From: Harmothoe impar
Taxonomy: Eukaryota; Annelida; Polychaeta; Phyllodocida; Polynoidae
Direction of reading: 5' to 3'
DNA length: 64,000 bases
NCBI GenBank assembly: GCA_947462335.1
Contig: OX381704.1
Coordinates: 47,186,942 to 47,250,941, forward strand
Positions within the stretch are counted from its first letter, which is position 1, and the number at the start of each line of letters is the position of its first letter. The notes beneath the pieces were generated by a model that made no database searches, had not been told where the DNA came from, and saw only the letters and a list, made by a program, of their open reading frames with translations. A program made the position numbers and the translations under genes. This document shows positions 26,867-37,681 of this stretch, one piece after another.

Positions 26867-27299
26867 CATTAGACCTTACCTGCAACCATTCTATATGTTT
26901 TTCACACGTCTCTCACCCAGAATGCACTGCTCATTCCGGTCTGCTGAGCTTTCAATAGCTCACAGGTCTGGTCGGCGCTTGCCATAATAATGCTGACACG
27001 GCATGATCCGGCCTGCTGCACACCAGTTGTTCACACCCCACCCTCCACATTCTAGCAGTACAGACCGCGGCAGGCGAGTCCTACTCACAAGCCGTCATAC
27101 ATGTATACATATAGGGGAACGATCACAGGCAGCTCTCACAAAGCTGATATTCCGCCGTGCTACTAAGGTCCTACAGGGGACGGGAACTTCAGAGAGGATC
27201 GGGCCGCTCAGGTGTGCAACTATTATATATATCGGTATATGTATTTAGCACTGTGTGCCATGATTTATACAGTCTGAATCGTTCTCTTGTAGTTATTAA

Positions 27300-28140
27300 A
27301 TGTATGAGGTCGGCATGATGCTTGAATGAATTAATGCCCTTTGCTGTCATGATGCATGAATGTAGCCCTGGAGAATAATTCTACTTTGTAGGTAATGTAT
27401 AAGGTCGGCATGATGCTTGAATGAATTCATGCCCTTTGCTGTCATGATGCATGAATGCAGCCCTGGAGAATAATCCTACCCATTAAAGTCTGCATAGTGT
27501 ATTAATATGCCGTTTTCCATTTGTTGTCATGATACATGAATGCAACCCTGCTGCATCATGACTTCTCCAGATTACCCATTTAAGGACAGCATGGTGCTTC
27601 AAGTGAACCGTGATGCATTTATGTATCATGACTTCTCCAGATTAACCATTAAGGACAGCATGGTGCTTCAAGTGAACAGCGATTCATTTATGCATCATGA
27701 CTTTTTTATACTAACACTTTAAGGACAGCATGGTGCTTCAAGTGAAGAGTGATGCATTCCTGTATCATGACTTCTTTATACTAGCCCTTTAAGGACAGCA
27801 TAGTGATTCAAGTGAAGAGTGATACATTCCTGCATGACTTGTCTATACTATCTCTTTAAGGACAGCATAGTGCTTCAAGTGAAGAGTCGTGCATTCCTGC
27901 ATTATGACTTCCTTATACTAGCCCTTTAAGAAAAGCATAGTGCTTCAAGTGAACAGTGAAGCATTTATGCAACTTGACTTTTTATACTATCCCTTTAAGG
28001 TCTGCATGGTGCTTCATGTGAAGACTGATGCATTCCTGCATCATGACTTCTTTATACTAACCCTTTAAGGACAGCATAGTGCTTCAAGTGAAGAGTGATG
28101 CATTCCTGCATCATGACTTCTCTACACTTACCATTTTAGG
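27300..28140 (+). repeat. Minisatellite, ~67-70-bp unit
   Basis: Core AAGGACAGCATGGTGCTTCAAGTGAA then GTGATGCATTCCTGCATCATGACTTCT...ACCCTTT. Units start near 27582, 27651, 27721, 27791, 27857, 27928 and 28066. Two longer, related ~94-bp units (GAGGTCGGCATGATGCTTGA) open the array at 27306 and 27400. No coding potential is maintained across units. Confidence 0.88.
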
Positions 28141-29880
28141 ATGGCTAGTGCATAAGTTATTAGATATGTATTTGATCCAGAATCCTTGAAAGAAGCCGGC
28201 CACCACACCTATGGTGTGGACTTTCTCTATCCTTAAACATTGAATCCTAGTATTATCTACATATAATCTCATCCAAAGGTTATGAGGACGCGTTCTCTCG
28301 CGACTTCATTTTATTTTGGAAGTTTTTGAGCAATTAATTATATCCCTGTGCTAGAATCTTAAGAGAAGATAAATGCCATCTAGATATACAGTCTGTTTCA
28401 AATATCACTAAATTGAGTTGGAAGAGAAAGAATATTATTCTGATTTCAAGAAGTTGTTTAAGTTTGCTTAATATAATCTAATACGAAAACGGATCACAGC
28501 TCACATCGATATATATAGAGCAGAACTGCAGCAGGTTAAGAACTGAGGAAACTAGATGTAAATAAGTATAGTCTGATACTCAATCACTGGCGTGTTAGGA
28601 TGTCATCAATGCCTTCTATGCTGATTTGCACTTCAGATTTGCCTATCATATGGACATAGTGTCAGAGCATTCAAAAGAGATGTAGGCAGCCTGACATCTA
28701 GATGAAGCGCACAATAACCAATTTTTGACTCTCTAACATGTGTAGCACAGGACAGTAATTCAATCAGCATATAGATTAGCATGGGATGGGGGGTTGGTAC
28801 TCCCTGTCGATTGGTTATTAGATTTTTCTTTTGGGACAGATTGCCAATAAATTGGAATGGAGAGGCATAATATCATTATCAACTTAAGAAATTTAGTTGG
28901 TTAGTTGAGATAAAACATAAAAAATTCCCCATCCCTCAGAGCTATCCATTCATCTAGGACTGGACAAGAGATGACTTAATTAATCAAAAGTGCTGTCAAT
29001 GCTCCACTGGTGGGTGTGTTCCTTTGGCAACAACTTTGAATGTCAATTTTCCAGTTAACATTGAAAAGTGAAAAGATTAATTTGTGCTTTCTGATTATCA
29101 GTTTATTTCTAGTTAGACTATGAGGGGATACACGGAAAGGTCGGTGGCACAGCTACATGTAGCAATTTATACAAAACCTTGCATGTGGACTTTGGAGGAG
29201 GAAACCTCATAAATACGGACATTGCTGCGAATGCAAGGGGGCGTTCTGTACCCAAGGATAATGTGTATTCTGGTCAGGCCATCCGTTTCTTACACTAGAA
29301 TAATTATGTATATCCCCTTACCAAATGGTATCCCCGCAGGAATATCCCATCAATGTGTTCGACTATATCCTATACCTTGCATATTGCCTCTGCCTGTAGG
29401 TCTGTATCAGCCTGATTCTGTATGTTTTCACATGAGGTTTGGTGTCATATCTGACCTATGCCTTGGTAATAGGAGATTAATTCCACATCTGCTAGACAGA
29501 GTAGATACTGACAGAGGACATGTGCCATCATACACACAGTCCTGCCTTAAAGATGGGTTGTGCTGTGCGATTTAGTTCTGTGTAATCATTTAGTGGGGTT
29601 GTTATAGATTACACGTAAATGATTATAGTAAATGTGAATAAATAGCCTGATACTCTCTCAAAATCACTCGGAGCCTCTCTCAACCTACAACCGTGGTCGC
29701 ATTTTACTCTTTGTCATAGCTTAACATAATTGATATATAGTAAAAATACATATTGACTAATTGGAAAGGGATACCTAAGAATTGGTTGATACATTTCAAT
29801 AACTACACTCTGTTGATGTGTGTACATGTATTATGTAACCGATGAAGCAACTGTAAGAGAAATGTGGAAACCATAGTGTA
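28141..29880. other. No recognisable gene
   Basis: Non-coding. The open frame 29222-29575 has no identifiable domain or exon borders. Confidence 0.5.
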
Positions 29881-29888
29881 GCTAACCT

Positions 29889-30165
29889 AATGCCTTAGTA
29901 CCGCTGCATTAGACATTTGCCCAACAGGATATGGGATCCTACGGAGGCTTTTAGGACAAGGAGGGCAATCTTCCTCCAGTGTCCCCTCTCCCCGACCACA
30001 ACACCTTAAGAACCCTGCCCCCTTCTGCTCAATCAGAATAAAATGCTGGCAGGGGATTTGTGCTCTGGCCCCCAGCAGGGCAGAGGCGAAGTAGCGCGGC
30101 CGTTTAGCAGTAGGATAGGGAAATGAATCATGTAAGACAGCAGACTCAGTAGGAGATAAATCTAT
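29889..30165 (+). repeat. Dispersed repeat D, copy 2
   Basis: Diverged second copy of the 26283-26520 repeat, with the same block order. It extends with AATCTATAATGTAA, parallel to copy 1. The minus-strand open frame 29887-30372 runs through this repeat and is not supported as a gene. Confidence 0.65.
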
Positions 30166-32102
30166 AATGTAAATATATTCTCCCTCTCTGTCTCTGCCTC
30201 GAATATTCCCTTTAATCCCTGTCCCTACTTTCGATACATTTCCAAAAATAAGAAGTATCATCAGGCCTGTGTCCACTAGGATATATAAGACTGCTTTGGC
30301 ACTGAAAACATGTTTGGGGCCAAAACGTGTTCTTCCATGCCAAAACTGTCTTTTTCGCGGATCGTCCCACATATTATATTATATTGACCATCATTACATC
30401 CCAGATGATATGGGCATACCTAGGTCTAGATAACGGATACATAAGCAATTGCCGTAGTCTTCAACCTGTGTGGCGTGGCATAGAACTGGAATTCAATAAC
30501 ATATTATATTAGCATAGGGACTGGGCGCCGGGACATCGTGCCATTTGGCTATTTGATTTTACCATTCTGTGAAAGATGGTTCATAAATTGGTCTGGAAAG
30601 AAAGAGGACTCTTCTCATTTCATGGAATTGTGTTTGTCTGCTTAAATTGTTAAGCTGTGATTACTCAAAACATCCGAATCCCCTCACAGGGTCATCCATC
30701 CATTTAAGATTGGGAGAGCGTAGAATCAAGACTGGATGAGAATATTTCAAGTAATAAAATATGAAGAGATGAATTCAGGCCCTCTGATTAAACCTTTTAT
30801 TTAGGTAGAAGTATGTGATTTTTAAAATAAATGAGATGATATGGTAGTTGATAGAAATTGCCATGTGATGTTTGGGGCGTTCTATAGTAAAATAAACATG
30901 GAAAAATGTACCCCACACAAAAAGCCATGCACAGATTGACACCAAATGTAGCTCTATATCACAAATAGTAAAATTCTCCCAATTAATCAACAAAGCTGCA
31001 GAAAATTCAATGTGCACCTTTGTGGCGCTCCAACACTCTAGTACATACTACAGGCAGTTGTATACTGTGGAGGTGGACATGAAATGACAGGATAGTACAA
31101 GAACACATGTGTACTTCAGTTAGGTCTTGCCAAATAGGCTGTGGTCTGGGGTCAGAATACAGATGCGGCACCTCCTGGGGATCCAATGCACACTGACCCA
31201 TATAGTGGAAAGGCGGGCATCCATCCGTATTGCTGTCCATATCGCCGGTTATGGCATCAAGATAAATCGTGGGTGGAAATGTCACTTTGCCGCCCCCGCC
31301 CTAATCCCCTAGTGCCCACGCCACATACAGAGCTGACCTCTGGGTGGTAGGGGCCGAACTAATAACGCCTATAGTGCAGCCTAGAGTATCACATTAGTTT
31401 GCAGGGGTCATAGCCATGGATCTACAGTTGGTGCGTATAGCTGCCTGGCATCTCAGAGGATGACTTTCACCATCATGCCACAGGGTGCTGGATTGATATT
31501 TGACTATGTTCAATCCCATCGGCAACTGCTGGCAATTATATATGTGGATTACATTGATATGGTAGTAATGTACTATATTTCCTAGTTCCTACCAATACCA
31601 GGATACTAATTAACAATTTAATATCAGTATATTCTTATGCGTTTGCGGATAAACATCAACGGCGTTGTCTTTGTTCAGCTGAATGTGTATTGGACATGTC
31701 CGCATTATACTATCTACAGTACATGTACTTTCCCTTTGGTAAACTATAGGTTCTAGTAGCAGATATGACATAAGAAAAGTGCAATCTATATACCATTTCA
31801 TACTAAGTACAGAAATTATTTGAAATCCGTCCTGGAAATGGTGTTCCATACACCCCAGTGCAATAAATTGAGCTCGTTCTACCGGTGTCAGGTGATCTCC
31901 CCCCTGGAGGTTTACACATCCAGTGACGTCATGTGAATTGCAAGGCGCTGTTGTAAGCAACTATTTCCGAGCAAAAATACTATATCATCTGTCCATGGAC
32001 ATACAACAGCGTATGAAGGTGTGTCTGGTGTGTAGTTGTACTCCCAACCTCCCTCAGTGAACCTCACCTCATGCCTCATACTGACACCACCCTGCACAAC
32101 TT
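30166..32102. other. No recognisable gene
   Basis: Non-coding. A minus-strand open frame at 31007-31285 is codon-like in places (Cys/Pro rich) but has no domain and no clear splice context. Confidence 0.45.
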
Positions 32103-32219
32103 CACCCTCAGAAAGGTGAGAGTCATTGTCGCTAAAACTACCCTCACCTGAGAGTCAGTCTGTGCCTGACCCTCAGGTGAGGGTAGTTTTAGCGACAATG
32201 ACTCACTTTTCTGTATGTG
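32103..32219. mobile_element. Hairpin MITE, family C copy 3
   Basis: Arms share GTCATTGTCGCTAAAACTA and ACCCTCACCTGAG in inverse orientation. The arms are near-perfect and the loop short. Same family as 7035-7153, about 25 kb away. Confidence 0.82.
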
Positions 32220-33549
32220 TTGTACTAAGTAGCACCAACCTAGACAATCCATCTACGCCGCTCTATTGTGAGATGTGTGAGCTCGCGGGCACATGGGGCA
32301 TCCTTACTGCGTGGCTGCTCACATGCCTGACGTCACCGTGTTGAGAACCTGCCACTCAGCAGCCGACCCGAACCCATAGCAGGACACCAAGCAAAGCCTC
32401 CTCCTGCACGCCCGTGATTGAGTTATCTTATTAGAAAGGTGGCTGTGCGCTATGCTTTTGGTGTCATATTTCGCCATCCGATGCGCATGCCAATGTGTTT
32501 ATAATCAGCTTCCTACGCCCTAGTCCTACATATGACCCTTTTAATTATGATAGTAATGTCGGCGTAGAATCATGGCTCAGACCAAGATGATGTGGAGTGT
32601 GCTTATTACTGCACTGTAATTTCATGTGGTGTTCTCAAAGCAAAGCAAAATGTAGCGAGCAGAAGAAGCTTGCTATGAATACTGGTAATCTATAGTTGAG
32701 GTGGTGCACATGTTATAGATGTAGTAATAGATGGCTCACCCATTCTAAAAGTTGAGTTGCTTTAATGTGCATGTTGACGTCCACATTGACCATTTTTGCA
32801 TGCATCAAATCTGGTTTCCACAAGATTGATGCCGATGTGCCCATTACCACCAGGACCAACACTTGGGGTGGGTTTTCGGATCATCTCTTAATTTAAATTT
32901 CCAATATTAACCAGCTCTCTAAAATAAACTTCACAAAGGCTTTCTGAATAAATGCTAAAGTTCACTGTTTCCCCAAATGGGAGGGGGCATTTCAACATCG
33001 TTGTTGCTGCTTTATCGTGTACACCCGTGTATATTATAGCCATATAAAAGGGACATTGGACAATTATACAGTATTAGCCATCTGAATGCCTTTCACTAAA
33101 GGTAAATGAAGCTACTTAACTACAATTACAGCGACCAAGACGCTGTAGGTGGAAGGTCCTTAGGGCACGGGAAATTAGGCCGACTCCCACGCCACCTGGT
33201 TGCCACTGTCCCTAATCCGCCGCATTATGGGGATGTGGGAGAAAATAAAGTAGGCGTCTTGGGAAGCTTCTCTTTAATTAAAGGCAGTGCACACAGACAC
33301 AGTACTTACCAGTGCGAGTGATCAGGAGGTCTGAATCAGGTATGACTGGGGTGGTGTGTGGGGATTTCTTTATGGAAATTCTAATAGGATCAAGCTGCCT
33401 CCACAATTATACCTGAATAATTGGGGATAAGCATCATTGTGGTGCTGGAAGTCATACGTCAAGTACCTATGTGGACAATAGAAAGAAAGAAATCGGGTAA
33501 TTAGCATGGTTTCTTTACAACAAACAAGCTGGTATCAGAGTAGCTGGTA
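32220..33549. other. No recognisable gene
   Basis: Non-coding sequence. No exon of the ALK-like gene could be identified here. Confidence 0.45.
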
Positions 33550-34030
33550 CAATGAAAAGGCACAACATGTCAGGTCTAAGTGGATAATACATAGTATTGT
33601 AAGTAGTGCTACGAGAAGGCACAAGGTCTAGCTGGCTAGTACATAGTTCTGTAAGTAGTATCGTGAAAAGGCCCAACGTGTCAGGTTGAGCTGGCTAACA
33701 GGTATTACTGTAAGTAGTACTGTAAAAAGGCACAACGTGTCAGGTCGAGCTGGCTAACAGGTATTACTGTAAGTAGTACTGTAAAAAGGCACAACGTGTC
33801 AGGTCGAGCTGGCTAACAGGTATTATTGTAAGTAGTACTGTAAAAAGGCACAACGTGTCAGGTTGAGCTGGCTAACAGGTATTGCTGTAAGTAGTACTTG
33901 TACTGTAAAAGGCATGACATATCAGGTTTAGCTGGCTAATACATAGTTTTGTAAGTAGTACTATGAAAAGGAACAACATGTCAGGTCTAGCTGGCTAACA
34001 CATACATTACCGTATAAGTAGTACTATAAA
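33550..34030 (+). repeat. Minisatellite, ~58-60-bp unit
   Basis: Unit AAAAGGCACAACGTGTCAGG then TCGAGCTGGCTAACAGGTATTACTGTAAGTAGTACTGT. About eight units; the central four are almost identical and the flanking ones diverged, suggesting expansion from the middle. Each unit contains GTAAGT. Confidence 0.9.
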
Positions 34031-36052
34031 TGTGTCAGGTCGTGATTTGTACAAAGTTTCTGCTGAATCTACTTCTCAACAAAAGGTGTTCACATTTTCA
34101 CACCTCTCCGTCATTCCATTTCTCACACACAAGTTATGGACCACGAGTTGTATAACATGATCATCTATATTGTAGACACAAGAGCTGGAATGACACATTC
34201 GATCGTCAGGTTATTTTTCCACTTTCACTCACACCGAACTAGTGATAGAGTGCACATGATGAAAATGTCCCGAGTATCTGACTTGACAATTGACCTGTGT
34301 AACCTCCCCTCAAGATCTTATTTGCAGCATATTAAAAGGCACACGCCGTTATACTCCTTCCTTATACATACCTGTCAAACTGTGTAAGTGGTGCTATGTA
34401 CAGTCATAAAGGCAGGGCTGTCTGCTTGGTATAGATCACAATGGCGGGTTTAAGCACCTGTTATTCGAATAAGGACAAATGGACGGAGTATTACCACCAT
34501 TACTGTCCCAAGGCATATGACATGAAAAAAGGGGAAACTAACAGCAACATCCTTATGAAATGGGTTCTCATGGCAACCGATTTGTTTATAGAATATAATC
34601 CTTTTTATGAAATTTCACTAAATGAAATAATTGCCTCAACTGTGATGGTGAATTAAAGGATCTTTTTTTTTTAATGTTTATTTTTAACATGATATTGTTC
34701 TCCATGGAATACCCTCACGGAATCAGTATTAGTTTTCATGGTAACATTGATAGTTCATACGAGACAGCTCATCAAATATATTAAATATTTTCGTAAGTTG
34801 CCATGGCCACCGCTAGTAAGTTTGGGATATTGACAGGGAATATCATAAATGTTAAAGAGTAGTTTCTATCATTGCCTTGGAGTTGATTAATAATCAGGAT
34901 AATAGGCAAAGTAGATATGAGGATGGATCTCTCATGAAAACGCATATCTCATATGCTGAGAGGGTGACAAAGTCCCTACCAAATAATGCATTCAATTAAG
35001 GGAACATCATCACAGAATCAGCAAGGCTATCTGAAAGTATGATACCTCTAAGGGTTCTCTGCGTATATTAATAAAGAAATATATTATGTTACAAACTGGA
35101 GATGTTGATGTCCAATTCGCCAATGAAGCTGTTTACAAAATTAACATTTACAAAATTATATTATGTTGTTATGTATCATATTCTTAATTTGTCTAAAACA
35201 GTAAGAATTGCCATAAATATAACCGTCACAAATCATGCATTTTCAGTAAGGTTGTCGGAAAGCAGACCTTTGGTATAAAGGTCGAATTGAATTGAATGAA
35301 TTGTTTCCAAGTCAATGATATGACAGAAGTAATACGACCTATGCATGGGAAGTCGTATGTGATTAATACATGGGTGGGAAATGTCACATACAGGAATGCC
35401 CGAATTCAAAATGGCAACGGTAATAGTTCCAAATGAGCAATAACCGCAAAACTGACGAGGACAGTGAGAATGTGTAAGCTATAGCAGGTCTACATAATCT
35501 GAACTTGATTTAGTTTGATTTTGGGAGGTTTGAAGAAAGATCTCGCACACATTGTGCATGGTATCATAAAGGACGTTATTTAATTTGGCAACACCCATAT
35601 GACTGACAGAAAATATTCGTGTTATATGAACACAATCATATGAGTCTATACAACTTAGAATTATGAGCAAGCACAGAAGGGTATTATACTTTTGGCTTAT
35701 AAACCGTAAAATAGAAAGCACATGTCGCAGCTTGTCTTAGTATCACAGTGAGAAGGACTTCAGGACGATCTAGCATCACATCTATGGTACAAAAAGATAA
35801 AGACAGATAGCCAAACCCTAATTAATTACGAACTTGGGGTTCGTTCAAGGACGAACACTGTTAAATGAGCATCTGAGCTCCCCTGAAAAGGGGCTAGTGT
35901 TGGGGATTAAGGAATGTGTTTGGGAGTGCAGATTCTAGAAATAGCTTCAATTCATTTCAGATCAAAAATGGAATTTAAGTAGTCACAGTCCATAGGACTT
36001 TCATAATGAGGCCCTTCAAACTAAAATCTAAAGCGATTGGGTTGGATCCTCT
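34031..36052. other. No recognisable gene
   Basis: AT-rich. Open frames at 34136-34387 and 34441-34656 lack recognisable domains. If the ALK-like gene extends upstream this is probably intron. Confidence 0.45.
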
Positions 36053-36693
36053 GCGCACTGAAAACCCAGAGAAAGGAGCCCAGTCATTATGACTACCTAG
36101 GTTGTCATAATGAATAATGGCAGGTGCTCTGGAGAATGTTGTATGAATAAAGTCTCTAATTAGTTCACCTCTTAGCTAGAGGCATCCCTGTCACATATTT
36201 TGTGTACTCTTGATTGAACTAAGTAACATTACTTGTTATAAATAAGTTGCCAATGGGTGCATGAGAATGATGGCCCCAAAGGTATAGAGGCCACCCTGCT
36301 CCCCGTCACCAGTTTATATCTTGTGATAGCTTTAGTCATGCAGTTACTTCAATTCTTTAACACTAGGGGCAGTAGTGTGCCATGAGAAGTCCGGTTTGCA
36401 ATAGCATTGAGTAGCAGTGAGTAGTCATTGGAACCACCTAGGATTTGAGAGTTGTCATTACTGATGACTTTAGGTCTTCAAGTTGACAATACCTAAATCA
36501 ACTACCTTAAGGTAGTCAATCTGACTACCCAATCAATGTGACTACCTAAGGTAGTCATTATAACAACTTTGTTTTGAATGGATCAAATGTGAGTACCTTA
36601 GGTTGTCAAAATGATGACCAAAGGTTGTCACCATGACTACCTAAAGTTGTTAATTTTGGTATTGTCAAAATGACCCTGAGGTTTTCAGTGCGG
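36053..36693. mobile_element. 0.64-kb TIR element with TAGTCAT-type internal repeats
   Basis: Ends CGCACTGAAAACC and GGTTTTCAGTGCG. TCCTCT occurs on both outer sides (36047-36052 and 36694-36699), a possible 6-bp target duplication with one ambiguous terminal base. The interior holds many short inverted motifs such as GACTACCTAAGGTAGTCAT. Non-coding. Confidence 0.72.
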
Positions 36694-36810
36694 TCCTCTT
36701 TTCTAGCTCCGGTATTAGCAGATTAGGCCACAGTGATCCTCTACTCCTGATGGTATTCTGATGCCATTCTGCAGTTTGATTCATGAGGATAACGGGCCAA
36801 GAATCAGATA

Positions 36811-37039
36811 CACACAGAAAAGCAAAGGAGTCAACTGTGTGTCCCACGTGGCTCTGGCGAGAATGGAGTCTCAAACGGCTATCGACTCTGCTTATATCAA
36901 GGGTCAACTTGAGTTAATAGAATATAAGGAGTCAACTCAAATTAACCCCTCACATAAGCAGAGTCATTATAGCGGTCTGAATCTCTATTTTACCAGAGCC
37001 ATGTGGGAGACACAGTTGACACCTTTACTTTTCTCTGTG
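36811..37039. mobile_element. Hairpin MITE with TA duplication
   Basis: CACACAGAAAAGCAAAGG..GTCAACTGTGT on the left mirrors ACACAGTTGAC..CCTTTACTTTTCTCTGTG on the right. TA flanks both sides. The arms extend through GGCTCTGG and GACTCTGCTTAT. The open frame across it (36761-37042) is incidental. An end-like fragment recurs at 46184-46202. Confidence 0.8.
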
Positions 37040-37550
37040 TAGGTGGGTCTTCCATGGAGTCTAAAAACTGAATCAGGCCACAATTGGGCTGATTTATTGT
37101 TTTTAATTGACTTTCACACCGAATTTAAAATAAGTGTCCAAACTTGTGTATTCATATATGTAGCCTATAACGGTATATAATTTATGTAACCAATTGTCAG
37201 CTGGTCCACTCCCCACCAACACCCTTTGTTGTGGTAACCAGTCAGTATTTTTTTTTAATTGACTTTCACACCAAGCTGAAAATGACATCCAATGCAGGGG
37301 GGATGTCATACATGTACCTCAAGTGAATGTACTGAACTAGTTCTTAGACACGTCCAGTTTATGTACATGAACTCTTTCTTTGCCGATCAGGCATTATTTT
37401 ATGCGAATTTACCCTCCTTTGCCGATTGCGCATTATGGTTATTTCAGGCCGTTTTTTAGTAATGCAGTGGCAACGATGATGTATAGGACGATTGTCCCTG
37501 CCAATCACTTTGTGTTATTTATGTTAAATTACTATTTCATTTGTTTTTAG

Positions 37551-37681
37551 GTGGATAAAGTACAAGGTAGAAATCGGACAGATAGAGGAACCCTTCAGGG
37601 TGATCTTCCAAGCTGTGCAGGGGATGTCTGACATTGGACATTTCGCCATAGACAGCATCTCACTAGACCACTGTAACCCAG
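37551..37681 (+). CDS. ALK: ALK-like exon: C-terminal part of first MAM domain
   Basis: Exon with acceptor ttttag and donor gtgagt, phase 2 in and phase 1 out. The translation starts WIKYKVEIGQ, continues EEPFRVIF and ends DSISLDHCNP. The pattern W..(8)..IG....PFRV...(f.id.isl..C) is the last third of a MAM domain and matches the equivalent part of ALK MAM1, where PFRV is also present. The exon carrying the start of MAM1 must lie upstream of 37551; I did not find it between 28 and 37.5 kb. A dense MITE cluster (36053-37039) sits directly upstream in that intron. Confidence 0.8.

Noticed and set aside
29887..30372. 161-codon minus-strand open frame
   Set aside because: It runs through dispersed repeat D copy 2, whose other copy does not keep the frame.
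31007..31285. Minus-strand 92-codon frame with CPPFHYMGQC
   Set aside because: Codon-like but without a domain, partner exon or convincing splice sites.
33550..34030. CRISPR-like array
   Set aside because: Units are contiguous without spacers, in animal DNA; it is a minisatellite.
36761..37042. 93-codon plus-strand open frame
   Set aside because: Lies across a hairpin MITE and reflects its palindromic sequence.
28141..37550. 5' exons of the ALK-like gene (start of MAM1)
   Set aside because: No segment with C.FE..lC.W or GGxY-like pattern and splice borders was found.
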